Assembly: GCA_016192425.1 (NCBI GenBank)
Contig: JACPUE010000018.1
Span: 1 to 36,556 of the forward strand
Length of the DNA stretch: 36,556 bases
Source of the DNA: Burkholderiales bacterium
Lineage (GTDB): Bacteria; Pseudomonadota; Gammaproteobacteria; Burkholderiales; Burkholderiaceae_C
Direction: 5' to 3'
Position 1 is the first letter of the stretch. Every line of letters starts with the position of its first letter. Shown here in pieces: positions 1 through 6,847 of the stretch. The notes below the pieces were generated by a model. The model was not told the DNA's origin. It worked only from the letters and a program-made list of their open reading frames with translations, and searched no databases. The position numbers and the translations under genes are program-made.

Positions 1-63
1 GAGAGTTTTTTGCCCGTGCCCGCAAGGCGCGTCAAAGCGCCGCTGATCGAGGCGCAAAGCGCA

Positions 64-83
64 GCCATAGCGCGGGCTATGGC
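64..83. repeat. Perfect hairpin in the intergenic left edge
   Basis: GCCATAGC (64-71) and GCTATGGC (76-83) form a perfect 8-bp stem with a 4-nt loop. It sits in the roughly 150-bp stretch downstream of the leftward LolA-like gene, where I see no credible gene. There is no T-run, so it is not a classical intrinsic terminator. It may be part of an intergenic repeat or a transcript 3' end structure. Confidence 0.4.
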
Positions 84-153
84 GAGCATTTGCAACGACG
101 AGCAGGGGTGTTTTGGCGTGCAAGGCGGGCATAGGCAAAAGGCTCTCAGCCTC

Positions 154-933
154 TCAGTCGGGGCGGAACAGCGGCAGGTTTTCGCGGCGCAGCCAGGTTT
201 CGGGCACGTCGCGCTGCTCCCATTGGCTGTAGCGCATCACCGTGACCCAGGCCGGATCCAGGCCATCGATGATGACGGTTTCGGTCGGGCGCTGCACGCC
301 GAATACGTCCTGGTAGCGGCGGTAGTACGCCGTTTTCAGCAGCGCCCCGCTGTGCGCATGGAACCGGGCCTTGATGGGCTGGTGGCTTGATGCGTCCACC
401 CACATGTCGATGCGGTGGTAGTTGGCATCTTCGGTGGTGGCTTCCAGCGCCAGTTTCTGGGCTTGGCGCGGCTGGCGCTCGCCATCTTGCGTGGCCTCTG
501 CCGTGGCCTGGGTGGCGCGGTAGTCGCGTGCAAAGTTGGTGGCTACCACGTCACCGTTGGAGGCCTGCCCCAGCAGCCGCTGCTGGGGCGACAGGCGGAT
601 GCTGCCCTGGCTGGAGGGGTCATAAAACCACAGCTCCTTGCCGCTGTAGAGGATGAGCTTGCCCACATCGCGTGCGGGGGCCAGGTAGCGCACCAGGCTG
701 CGGAATTGCCCGCTGGCGGCGTGGGGCCGTGAATACACGGCGAGCTGGCTGCTGTCGGTCTGCTTGCCTTGCCGGTACTCCACCAGGGTGTTGACCACGC
801 TGAATGAGAAGCCGGGGTTGCGAATGGCATCGCTGGCGGCCAGGATGCTTTGCGGATCAGCCGCCGCAAGGCACAGGCCGGGCCAGGGAGCCAAAGCCGC
901 CAGCGGGGTGGCGAGGAGGGTGCGTCGTTGCAT
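154..933 (-). CDS. LolA-like outer membrane lipoprotein-sorting protein
   Basis: A 259-residue exported protein. The N-terminus has an RR pair, a hydrophobic stretch and a small-residue cleavage region (about residues 1-24), fitting a signal peptide. The rest reads as the beta-rich LolA-like fold of the 'outer membrane lipoprotein-sorting protein' family, with a GKELWFYDPSSQ-type segment and a C-terminal block ending WLRRENL that is common in this family. It is the last gene of a leftward operon, 15 bp after the ABC permease. ATPase, MacB-like permease and LolA-like protein recur together in proteobacteria. It probably carries or senses a lipid or lipoprotein-like substrate in the periplasm for the exporter; the substrate cannot be told from sequence. 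Confidence 0.8.
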   Translation of the reverse strand: MQRRTLLATPLAALAPWPGLCLAAADPQSILAASDAIRNPGFSFSVVNTLVEYRQGKQTDSSQLAVYSRPHAASGQFRSLVRYLAPARDVGKLILYSGKELWFYDPSSQGSIRLSPQQRLLGQASNGDVVATNFARDYRATQATAEATQDGERQPRQAQKLALEATTEDANYHRIDMWVDASSHQPIKARFHAHSGALLKTAYYRRYQDVFGVQRPTETVIIDGLDPAWVTVMRYSQWEQRDVPETWLRRENLPLFRPD

Positions 934-948
934 GGCTTTCCTTGTCGT

Positions 949-2352
949 TCATGCGTGGCGCAGTGCGTCCACAATGCCCATGCGCGCAGCGCGCCGTGCG
1001 GGCCACCAGGCCGAGGCCACGGTCACCATCAGCAGGCCTGCCACGCTGCCCGCCAACAGGGGCAGGTCTTGCCACACCCGCACCAGCACCATGTACGCAT
1101 AGGAGTAGCCCGGTGGCGTCCAGGTCCAGCCGCTGTGGTTGATGGCCCAGGCCACCACCGCCGTCCCGAGCAGGCCCAGCGCTGTGCCTGCGGCGCCCAG
1201 CAGCAGGGCTTCGCACAGGAACAGGCGGCGGATGCCGCTGCAGCGCTGGCCCATGGCGCGCAGGGTGCCAATCTCCACGGTGCGTTCCACCACGGCGGTG
1301 CCCATGGTGTTGGCAATGGTGAACAGCACGATCACCGCAATCAGCAGCGCGATGAAGCCGAACATGGAGGCCATGAATTCATCGGTCTGCCCGAACATCG
1401 GGTTCAGCGTGCGAAAGTCCAGCACTTCCAGGTCTTGCGCGGCAAAGTCCTGCGCCAGCAAGGCCTGCAGCCGTGCGCGGGCCGCAGGCAACTGCGCCGT
1501 GTGGTGCAGCTGCACCACGATGGCGGTGACCTCGGGCGCTTGCGTGCCGTAGAGCAGGCGCTGGGCTTGCGGCAGGTGCATGGCCAGGTACATGTCGTCA
1601 ATCGCCTTGATGCCCAGGTTCACGGCCTTGATGGCCTGCAGGCTGGCCACGTTGGGGGCACCCTTGGCGGTGGCCACCAGCATTTCGATGCGGGTGGGCG
1701 GGCGCGGGGTGTCCGAGGCGCTTTCGAGGATCGACAGTGCAGCCACGTCCTGCGGTACATCCATGGCGCTGCTGCCCGGCGTGGGCGGGTTGGGCGCGGG
1801 GCGGGCGTTCTCGCAGCCAGGCACTTGCAAGGGCGCGCACAGTTGCAGCTTGCGCGCCACGCCGGTGCCGATGACGGCGGCATTGGGCGCCGTGCCCTCC
1901 AGTGCCAGGGGCTGGGCGTAGCTGACCATGCCGTAGTCGTTCCATTGCGTCAGGCGGTTGATTTCTGGTGCCACCAGCCCCTGGGCCAGCACGGAGCGCG
2001 TGTGCCCCGACTCCATGTGCCCCGCAATGCCGCCCAGTTGCAGCGTGGGCGTCACCACGCGCAGCAGGGGCGCCAGTTCCGGGTCGTTGGCGATGGCATC
2101 GATGACGCGCTGGTAGCCCGCAATGCCGTAGGCCGTGGGGTTGTCGCCCCCATCCACAAAATAGCCGCGCCGCTGTACCTGCAGGTGGCCGCTGAACTGG
2201 ACAAAGCCGGTCTCCATGCCGTACAGGATGTTGGAACGGTAACCGCCAAACAGCAGGATGGCGGTGAGCCCCACCACCATGGCCAGCAGGGTGGCCAGGG
2301 AGCGGCGGCGGTTGCGCAGCAGGTTGCGCAGGGCCAGGTGCCAGAGGTTCAT
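949..2352 (-). CDS. ABC transporter permease, FtsX/MacB-like
   Basis: A 467-residue inner-membrane protein with the MacB/LolC topology. One N-terminal transmembrane helix (about residues 20-40, after the typical ALRNLLRNRRRS start) is followed by a large periplasmic domain. Three C-terminal helices then form the FtsX domain, with the ERTVEIGTLRAMGQR stretch that contacts the ATPase. Its ATG overlaps the stop of the ATPase gene (ATGA), so the two are translationally coupled. With the ATPase and LolA-like protein it should form a mechanotransmission-type exporter rather than a classical importer. No substrate is indicated. Confidence 0.88.
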   Translation of the reverse strand: MNLWHLALRNLLRNRRRSLATLLAMVVGLTAILLFGGYRSNILYGMETGFVQFSGHLQVQRRGYFVDGGDNPTAYGIAGYQRVIDAIANDPELAPLLRVVTPTLQLGGIAGHMESGHTRSVLAQGLVAPEINRLTQWNDYGMVSYAQPLALEGTAPNAAVIGTGVARKLQLCAPLQVPGCENARPAPNPPTPGSSAMDVPQDVAALSILESASDTPRPPTRIEMLVATAKGAPNVASLQAIKAVNLGIKAIDDMYLAMHLPQAQRLLYGTQAPEVTAIVVQLHHTAQLPAARARLQALLAQDFAAQDLEVLDFRTLNPMFGQTDEFMASMFGFIALLIAVIVLFTIANTMGTAVVERTVEIGTLRAMGQRCSGIRRLFLCEALLLGAAGTALGLLGTAVVAWAINHSGWTWTPPGYSYAYMVLVRVWQDLPLLAGSVAGLLMVTVASAWWPARRAARMGIVDALRHA

Positions 2353-3056
2353 GCGGCCACCTCCGCGCGGGTGTCGCGGTGCTCGATGGCGTCGATGCGG
2401 CCATCGCGGATGCGCACCACATCGTCGGCCTGGGCCAGCACCATGGGGTCGTGCGACGAGAACACAAAGCTCGCCCCGCGCTCGCGCTGCAGGCGGCGCA
2501 TCAGGGCAATGATTTCGGCGCCGGTCTGGCTGTCGAGGTTGGCGGTGGGCTCGTCGGCCAGCACCAGCGCGGGCTCGGTCGCCAGGGCCCGGGCAATGGC
2601 CACGCGCTGGCGCTGCCCGCCCGACAGTTGGCCAGGGCGGTTGCCAGCGCGGTCTGCCAGGCCCACGGCGTCCAGCAGGGCGCGCACCCGTGCCTTGCGC
2701 TGCGCGGCGGGCACGGCGGCCAGCACCAGCGGGTATTCCACGTTTTCAAAGGCGGTCAGTACCGGCAGCAGGTTGAAGTTCTGAAACACGAACCCGATGC
2801 GCCGCGCACGAAAGTCGGACAGCGCATCGTCCGTCATGGCCTGCACCGCCTGGCCATCGACCCGGATCTCGCCCTCATCGGGCCGGTCGATGCAGCCCAT
2901 CATGTTGAGCAGCGTGGTCTTGCCGCTGCCCGAGGGGCCGCACAGCACGGTGAAGCGGCCTGGCCGTATGTCGATGCTCACTGCGCTCAGGGCGGGCACG
3001 GTCACGGTGTCCAGCCGGTAGGTTTTGCCCACGTTGCGTAAACTCACTGGGTACAT
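2349..3056 (-). CDS. ABC transporter ATP-binding protein, LolD/MacB type
   Basis: A 235-residue ATPase with a complete motif set: Walker A GPSGSGKTT (about 40-48), Q-loop Gln92, signature LSGGQ (144-148) and Walker B LVLADEP. It is the LolD/MacB class that pairs with FtsX-type permeases. I chose the ATG at 3056 (MYPVSLRNV) because GAGGGAG precedes it at good spacing; an upstream in-frame ATG at 3101 would add 15 residues with no family similarity. It is the first gene of the leftward operon and is divergent from the AraC-type gene at 3199, which may regulate it. Confidence 0.9.
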   Translation of the reverse strand: MYPVSLRNVGKTYRLDTVTVPALSAVSIDIRPGRFTVLCGPSGSGKTTLLNMMGCIDRPDEGEIRVDGQAVQAMTDDALSDFRARRIGFVFQNFNLLPVLTAFENVEYPLVLAAVPAAQRKARVRALLDAVGLADRAGNRPGQLSGGQRQRVAIARALATEPALVLADEPTANLDSQTGAEIIALMRRLQRERGASFVFSSHDPMVLAQADDVVRIRDGRIDAIEHRDTRAEVAA

Positions 3057-3198
3057 GCAGACTCCCTCTTCAATGCATGGCGCCCATCGTAAAAACCCCA
3101 CCCATGGGGTGTATTGAATGATTTCGACATCGCCACATGCTGCGTCTGCACACTATCGCCATTTCCACAAAGTCCCGCCCTGGCCCCGTGAGCCCGCC

Positions 3199-4086
3199 AT
3201 GACCTACAGCGATGCGCGCTCCGAGCTGTGGCTGCCGCGCAGCGCCCTGGCGTCCTGCGTGCGCGGGGTGATGGCGCGCGATACGCTGTCGGTGGCGCTG
3301 GATGAGCAGCAGCGCTACAACCACATGCCGGTGGCCCCTACGTGCACTCTGCTGTGGTACCTGCGGGGCGAGTGCCAGGTGCTGGCGCCGGGCACGCCGC
3401 CGCTGCCCTGCAGCCCGCGCGCGCCCATTGCTGCGGCCACACTCTGCGGCCCCTTCACCAAGCCCGCCACGAGTTGGAACCCCGGCCCCATGCACGCTTT
3501 CATGGTGCTGCTCATGCCCGATGCGCTGGCGCACATGACGGGCCTGGACACGGCCGCGCTGCTGGACCGCATCGTCCCGGCCGAAGAAGTCTTTGATGCC
3601 GGCTGGCAGGCCCTGTTTGCCCAGGTGGCGCAGGCCGCCGACGACGATCAGCGCGTGGCCCTGGTCGAAGCCTTCTTGCTGCCCCGCTGGCAGCAGTCGC
3701 GGCCCGCATCGGCACTGCACAGCCACCGGCTCACCGACTGGTCGCGCAGCGTGGCCCTGCGCGCCGCCAGCTCGGGCCTGGGCCGCAGCCTGCGCCAGGC
3801 AGAACGCCGCATCAAGCAATGGACCGGGCAAACGCAGCGCAACCTGCACGGCCTGGGCCGCTCGGAGCGCGCGTTCTTCGAAGGCGCCCAGGCGCACCAG
3901 GACGGCGCCGTGCATTGGGGCGACATCGCCCAGGCCAGCGGCTATGCCGACCAGGCCCACATGTGCCGCGAGTCCCGGCGCATCACCGGCTACGCACCGG
4001 GCGAGCTGTACCGCCTGATGCAGAGCGAGGAGGGCTTCTGGGCGTACCGGCTGTGGGCTTTTGGGGTCGGGGCGCCGTTGGATTAG
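3199..4086 (+). CDS. AraC family transcriptional regulator
   Basis: A regulator of 295 residues from the ATG at 3199; an in-frame ATG at 3118 would give 322, and neither has a strong ribosome site. The N-terminal two thirds look like a ligand-sensing or dimerisation domain. The C-terminal ~100 residues carry an AraC-type double helix-turn-helix, ending in the recognisable 'DIAQASGYADQAHMCRESRR' segment followed by ITGYAPGEL. It lies back-to-back with the ABC operon, so local control of that operon is the simplest inference. The inducer is unknown. Confidence 0.82.
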   Translation: MTYSDARSELWLPRSALASCVRGVMARDTLSVALDEQQRYNHMPVAPTCTLLWYLRGECQVLAPGTPPLPCSPRAPIAAATLCGPFTKPATSWNPGPMHAFMVLLMPDALAHMTGLDTAALLDRIVPAEEVFDAGWQALFAQVAQAADDDQRVALVEAFLLPRWQQSRPASALHSHRLTDWSRSVALRAASSGLGRSLRQAERRIKQWTGQTQRNLHGLGRSERAFFEGAQAHQDGAVHWGDIAQASGYADQAHMCRESRRITGYAPGELYRLMQSEEGFWAYRLWAFGVGAPLD

Positions 4087-4163
4087 GGTGGCTCAGCCGT
4101 GGTGCGCAGTGGTCCCAGAGTGGGGAGGTGATCGAATTGGCACGGACGGGGGCTGTGGATAAA

Positions 4164-4251
4164 TTTGGCCCTCGCTAATGCTGGCGTGGGTTTCCGGGCG
4201 ATTCGGGACCTTTGGGCGTTGCCGGTGGCTTTGGCGCTAAATGGGCGGTGC
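4164..4251 (+). repeat. Putative left-end transposase-binding sites
   Basis: A 22-bp site at 4164-4185 has the form TTTGGC-N10-GCTGGC, matching the right-end repeat at 16 of 22 positions. A second at 4230-4251 shares the first 11 bases (TTTGGCGCTAA) and is preceded by a shorter TTTGGGCG...GGTGGC unit at 4211-4229. Orientation is opposite to the right-end copies, as expected for the ends of a transposable phage. Confidence 0.5.
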
Positions 4252-4410
4252 CTGGGGTCAAAACGGCCGGAATGGGCCAAATCCTGGCTGGGATGGGCCT
4301 GGGGTGGCAGGAAGTGGTTTCGGGGCCTTGTGGCCCCGTTTTCATTGGGGAAGCAACTGTGCGGGGCTCGCGTAGGACTGCCTTTTCGGGGCTGGTAGGG
4401 TGAGCCTGAA

Positions 4411-4536
4411 GGTCGGACGTTTCGAGGTCGGACGTCTATGCAACGTCCGACCTCAGAAACATCAATCAAATCAAAGGGTTGGTGAGGACTGGCCTAAACT
4501 TATCCACACCGCTCAACTTTCGCGAGGTCGGACGTC
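4411..4536. repeat. Four GGTCGGACGT repeats with one perfect hairpin
   Basis: GGTCGGACGT occurs at 4411-4420. The longer GAGGTCGGACGTC occurs at 4424-4436 and 4524-4536. An inverted copy, ACGTCCGACCTC, lies at 4443-4454. The second and inverted copies form a 12-bp perfect stem (4424-4435 / 4443-4454) with a 7-nt loop. There is no T-run, so operator or phage regulator sites are likelier than a terminator. Confidence 0.6.
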
Positions 4537-4559
4537 TTTAAACCCACCCCTCCCGGCAT

Positions 4560-4928
4560 TTAAAACAGCGTCGCCTGCCTTCTATCCACAGGTGCGGTGA
4601 CCCCTGCGGCGGCCACGATGCGCTCGATCTGGCGCTCGGTGAGGCGGTATTCGGCGGCCAATTCGCGGGCGGTCTTGTGGTGGGCGTAGGCGTGGACGAT
4701 GCGGCTGTTACGCACGGCCAGCAGGGCGGCCTCGGCCTTGGGAAGGGAGAAATGGTCTTCCTGACCGTAGACCTGGGACAGTCGGCGCAGGTTGTCCTGG
4801 CCGATGACCTGGGCGTAGGGGTGATCGGCGTGGCAGCGCTCGGGCGTTGGGATGTATATGCGCAGCCCGCCGTAAGCGTGGACGAAGTGGTCTGACAGAA
4901 CGCCCGACATCGAGCTGCCTGCGGGCAT
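4560..4928 (-). CDS. Mor transcription activator-like phage protein, N-terminally short
   Basis: A 122-residue protein resembling the Mor/C family that switches on middle or late transcription in Mu-like phages. Visible family marks are the GGLRIYIP beta-strand (residues 20-27) and a C-terminal helix-turn-helix (TARELAAEYRLTERQIERIV). Mu Mor has about 60 residues before the YIP strand but only about 20 are present here, so the N-terminal dimerisation helices are largely missing. The 5' end lies where the tail fragment on the other strand begins, consistent with a deletion junction. Start is uncertain (Met1 at 4928 or Met7 at 4910). Probably non-functional as a dimer. Confidence 0.7.
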   Translation of the reverse strand: MPAGSSMSGVLSDHFVHAYGGLRIYIPTPERCHADHPYAQVIGQDNLRRLSQVYGQEDHFSLPKAEAALLAVRNSRIVHAYAHHKTARELAAEYRLTERQIERIVAAAGVTAPVDRRQATLF

Positions 4929-4950
4929 TGCAGAGATCGAGGAAACAGAG

Positions 4951-5316
4951 GTGGTGGATCAGCCGCTGTACAACCGCATTTTTGTGTCTGGCGAGGCGGG
5001 CGGCACGCTGGCCGACCTCTCGCGCAGCGGCACGGCGGGCGATGTGCTCAAGCAGCCCATGGCAGTGCACCCGCTGATCACTGCTATGAGCGCGGCAAAG
5101 CAGCGCGCACGCGCAGAGTTGTCTGAATCGGGCCGCGCGCTCAAACGCAAGATGACGCTGCCTGTGCTGCCTGCCACCGGGATCATCAAGCCAGGCGCAT
5201 TTGTGCGCTACACCGATGAGGATGCGGCAATCCGGCTGGGCCTGGTGCGCGCCACCAACATCAGCATGCAGTTCCCGGTGCTCACGCAGGCCCTGGAGGT
5301 GGACAGCCATGAGTAA
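4951..5316 (+). CDS. Phage tail/baseplate hub protein, C-terminal fragment
   Basis: A 121-residue frame from a GTG at 4951, open upstream without a stop to 4876. The sequence, including LPVLPATGIIKPGAFVRYTD and a terminal ALEVDSHE, reads like the last third of a Mu/P2-type baseplate hub protein (gpD/gp27-like), which is normally over 300 residues. The upstream in-frame residues (PDIELPAGIAEIEETEV) look like natural protein, suggesting the frame continued before a deletion removed the rest. Its stop overlaps the next gene by 8 bp, as in intact tail operons. An AGG preceding the GTG could still permit translation. Confidence 0.55.
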   Translation: MVDQPLYNRIFVSGEAGGTLADLSRSGTAGDVLKQPMAVHPLITAMSAAKQRARAELSESGRALKRKMTLPVLPATGIIKPGAFVRYTDEDAAIRLGLVRATNISMQFPVLTQALEVDSHE

Positions 5317-5530
5317 TTTCTTCAGGCAGCTGCAGGCCCTGCTGGCGCCAGGCCGAATGGAGATCGGCACCGTGATCGCGGTGAACGACGGCATTGCCGT
5401 GCTTGAACTGCCCGGCGGTGGCCGAACCCGCGCTCGCGGCCAGGCTACGGTGGGCGGCAAGGTGTTTGTGCAGGGCGGAGTGATCCAGGGGCCAGCGCCG
5501 GATTTGCCGGTTGTTGTGGATGTGATCTAG
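5309..5530 (+). CDS. Small phage tail-region protein
   Basis: A 73-residue protein starting MSNFFRQLQ, with GGAGGT about 8 bp upstream and an 8-bp overlap with the hub fragment. The body is a short beta-rich, glycine-rich module (RMEIGTVIAVNDGIAVLELPG...ATVGGKVFVQGG...PAPDLPVV). I recognise this as the kind of small conserved gene that follows the tail hub in Mu-like phages, but its biochemical role is not known to me. It appears intact. Confidence 0.6.
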   Translation: MSNFFRQLQALLAPGRMEIGTVIAVNDGIAVLELPGGGRTRARGQATVGGKVFVQGGVIQGPAPDLPVVVDVI

Positions 5531-5670
5531 GAGGGGCGCGAACGAAAAAGACAGGGCGAATGCTTGGAGTGCGGGAACACCCCTTGCAAACGTCTCCGCC
5601 GTGAGTGAGCACGGCATCAACCAAGGACCCTGCCACCTGTACAGGCCGGGCGATCATAGGTGATGCCGAT

Positions 5671-5976
5671 ATGCAAGAAGTGAGATGTGGCCGATGCCAG
5701 AAACTTTTGGCACGGGCCGAAGGAATCGTAGAGATCAAATGCCCGCGTTGCGGGTGCTTGAACCACTGGAGGGCCAGCGCCGCTGATCGCAGCGGACCGA
5801 GCCCCAAACCAGAGCGCCGCGAGCGTCACACATCGAGAAGTAATGACGCAAGCAATGAAAAGCCCTTTGGCATGGCTGGGCGGCAAGAGCCGTTTGGCGG
5901 ATCGGATCATCGAACGGATGCCGCCCCACCAGACCTACTGCGAGGTGTTCGCAGGCGCGGCCTGGGTGCTCTTTAA
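5671..5976 (+). CDS. com: Com-like zinc-finger regulator of phage DNA modification
   Basis: A 101-residue frame from the ATG at 5671 (AGGTGA upstream). The first ~35 residues match phage Mu Com: two Cys-x2-Cys pairs (C6/C9 and C24/C27) around a short basic segment, as in a zinc ribbon. Mu Com is a 62-residue protein that binds mom mRNA and opens a stem-loop hiding the mom start. Here the frame continues past that length and overlaps the methylase gene by 134 bp, just as com overlaps mom in Mu. The tail beyond about residue 60 is encoded in the overlap and may carry little function. Confidence 0.75.
   Translation: MQEVRCGRCQKLLARAEGIVEIKCPRCGCLNHWRASAADRSGPSPKPERRERHTSRSNDASNEKPFGMAGRQEPFGGSDHRTDAAPPDLLRGVRRRGLGAL
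5823..5849 (+). promoter_or_regulatory. Putative translation-inhibiting stem-loop at the methylase start
   Basis: GCGTCA (5823-5828) pairs perfectly with TGACGC (5844-5849), giving a 6-bp stem with a 15-nt loop. The 3' arm includes the TG of the first ATG (5843-5845) of the methylase, and the loop holds the only purine-rich GAGAAG. This has the same position and logic as the Com-controlled stem-loop at the Mu mom start. Confidence 0.5.
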
Positions 5977-6619
5977 AAAGCCCGAAAGCAAGGTCGAGAT
6001 CATCAACGACATCAACTCGGATCTGACCAACCTTTACAGGTGCGTCAAGTACCACCTTGTTGAACTGGTGGCGCAGTTTCGATGGATGCTGGTGGCGCGT
6101 GATGAGTTCGATCGCTTTCTGAAAACCCCTGCGGACACGCTGACAGATATTCAGCGGGCGGCCAGGTTTTTCTACCTGGCAAAGACCAGTTTTGGCGCTC
6201 GGATCGTGAAGCCGACCTTTGGCATCGCTGCTACCGGGGCGCCAAGGCTGAACCTACTGCGGATCGAGGAGGAGTTGAGCGAGGCACATCTGCGCCTGGC
6301 CCGTGTCTTCATCGAGAACAAGCCCTACGACCAGGTCGTTCAGCGCTTTGACAAGCCAGGCACGCTGTTCTACGTCGATCCGCCGTACTGGGACTGCGAG
6401 AACGACTACGGGGTAGGGCTGTTCGGGAAGGATGATTTCGCGCGCTTGGCGGCCCTTCTGGGGGCTGTGAAGGGCAAATTCATCCTGAGCTTGAACGATA
6501 CGCCTGGCGTGCGGGAGACGTTCTCGGCCTTCCATATTGAGGCTTTAAAGACCCGCTACAGCATCAGCGGCACGAAAAAGCAGGAGGCGGCCGAGGTGCT
6601 GATCAGCAACTTTAATTGA
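5843..6619 (+). CDS. Phage DNA N6-adenine methyltransferase (Dam/D12 class)
   Basis: A 258-residue S-adenosylmethionine-dependent adenine methylase. Motifs of the D12 class are clear: the N-terminal SAM-binding segment KSPLAWLGGKSRL, the AGAAWVLF region, and the catalytic DPPYWDCENDYG. Length is typical. It overlaps the com-like gene and ends about 50 bp before the right-end repeats, the position occupied by mom in Mu, so it probably modified phage DNA against host restriction. Start may be 5843 or the second Met at 5855 (MKSPLAW); neither has a good ribosome site, which fits activated translation. Reading frame and motifs appear intact, so it may still be active. Target sequence (possibly GATC) is not shown. 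Confidence 0.85.
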   Translation: MTQAMKSPLAWLGGKSRLADRIIERMPPHQTYCEVFAGAAWVLFKKPESKVEIINDINSDLTNLYRCVKYHLVELVAQFRWMLVARDEFDRFLKTPADTLTDIQRAARFFYLAKTSFGARIVKPTFGIAATGAPRLNLLRIEEELSEAHLRLARVFIENKPYDQVVQRFDKPGTLFYVDPPYWDCENDYGVGLFGKDDFARLAALLGAVKGKFILSLNDTPGVRETFSAFHIEALKTRYSISGTKKQEAAEVLISNFN

Positions 6620-6667
6620 CGGACAGGTCGAAAAAGTTGTCCACAGGCTGGCTGAATCCTTTAAAAA

Positions 6668-6720
6668 GCGCCAAAGCCAGCGTGAATTAGCGCCAAAGCC
6701 AGCGTGAATTAGCGCCAAAG
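6668..6720 (-). repeat. Tandem 22-bp right-end repeats (2.4 copies)
   Basis: Two exact 22-bp units (6668-6689, 6690-6711) are followed by a 9-bp partial GCGCCAAAG (6712-6720). Read on the minus strand each site is TTTGGC-N10-GCTGGC (6698-6719 and 6676-6697). MuA-type transposase sites are also about 22 bp and clustered at the phage ends, so these are interpreted as R1 and R2 of the prophage right end. Confidence 0.7.
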
Positions 6721-6773
6721 CGCGCGGCGCGCCAGTCCAGAGCGGCATTTGTCCCAATAGAGACATACCTCTC

Positions 6774-6801
6774 TGGTCAAAGCGCGGTCTGCCCCTACAA
6801 T
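6774..6801 (+). promoter_or_regulatory. Possible sigma70 promoter for the fad genes
   Basis: A good -10 (TACAAT, 6796-6801) lies 46 bp before the multifunctional enzyme start; a weak -35 (TGGTCA, 6774-6779) precedes it at 16 bp. It lies just outside the prophage right-end repeats, so the phage appears to have landed immediately upstream of this promoter. Confidence 0.3.
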
Positions 6802-6847
6802 GAAAATCGCACGACCGTTCTTTTTCCACTTTCCAAGGAACAACAGC

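Larger units (their letters stand above)
4087..4559. other. Non-coding left edge of the prophage remnant
   Basis: About 470 bp with no convincing gene; the short open frames here show no family resemblance. It contains two or three diverged copies of the TTTGGC-N10-GCTGGC site (4164-4251) and four copies of a GGTCGGACGT repeat (4411-4536). It lies between the AraC gene and the Mor-like gene and is best read as the left terminal and regulatory region of a Mu-like phage. Confidence 0.6.
4164..6719. mobile_element. Cryptic, deletion-reduced Mu-like prophage
   Basis: A ~2.5-kb block between the AraC regulator and the fad genes. It holds a Mor-like activator, a tail hub C-terminal fragment, a small tail gene, a com-like gene and an adenine methylase. 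In phage Mu the com-mom pair lies at the extreme right end next to the transposase-binding sites; here com-methylase is likewise followed within 50 bp by tandem 22-bp repeats. Copies of the same site in opposite orientation occur at the left edge. Transposase, head and most tail genes are absent, so it cannot be active alone. The exact ends are not fixed and I found no 5-bp target duplication. Confidence 0.75.

Noticed and set aside
850-2784. A 640-codon plus-strand open frame opposite the ABC operon
   Set aside because: Low-complexity His/Gln/Arg translation lying antisense to well-supported ABC transporter genes.
5605-5670. Longer start for the com-like gene
   Set aside because: The 22 extra residues do not resemble Com, whose zinc-ribbon begins directly after the ATG at 5671 with a ribosome site upstream.
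4133-6739. Target-site duplication flanking the Mu-like remnant
   Set aside because: No 5-bp direct repeat could be found next to any TG...CA pair near the outer sites; the ends are too diverged to fix.
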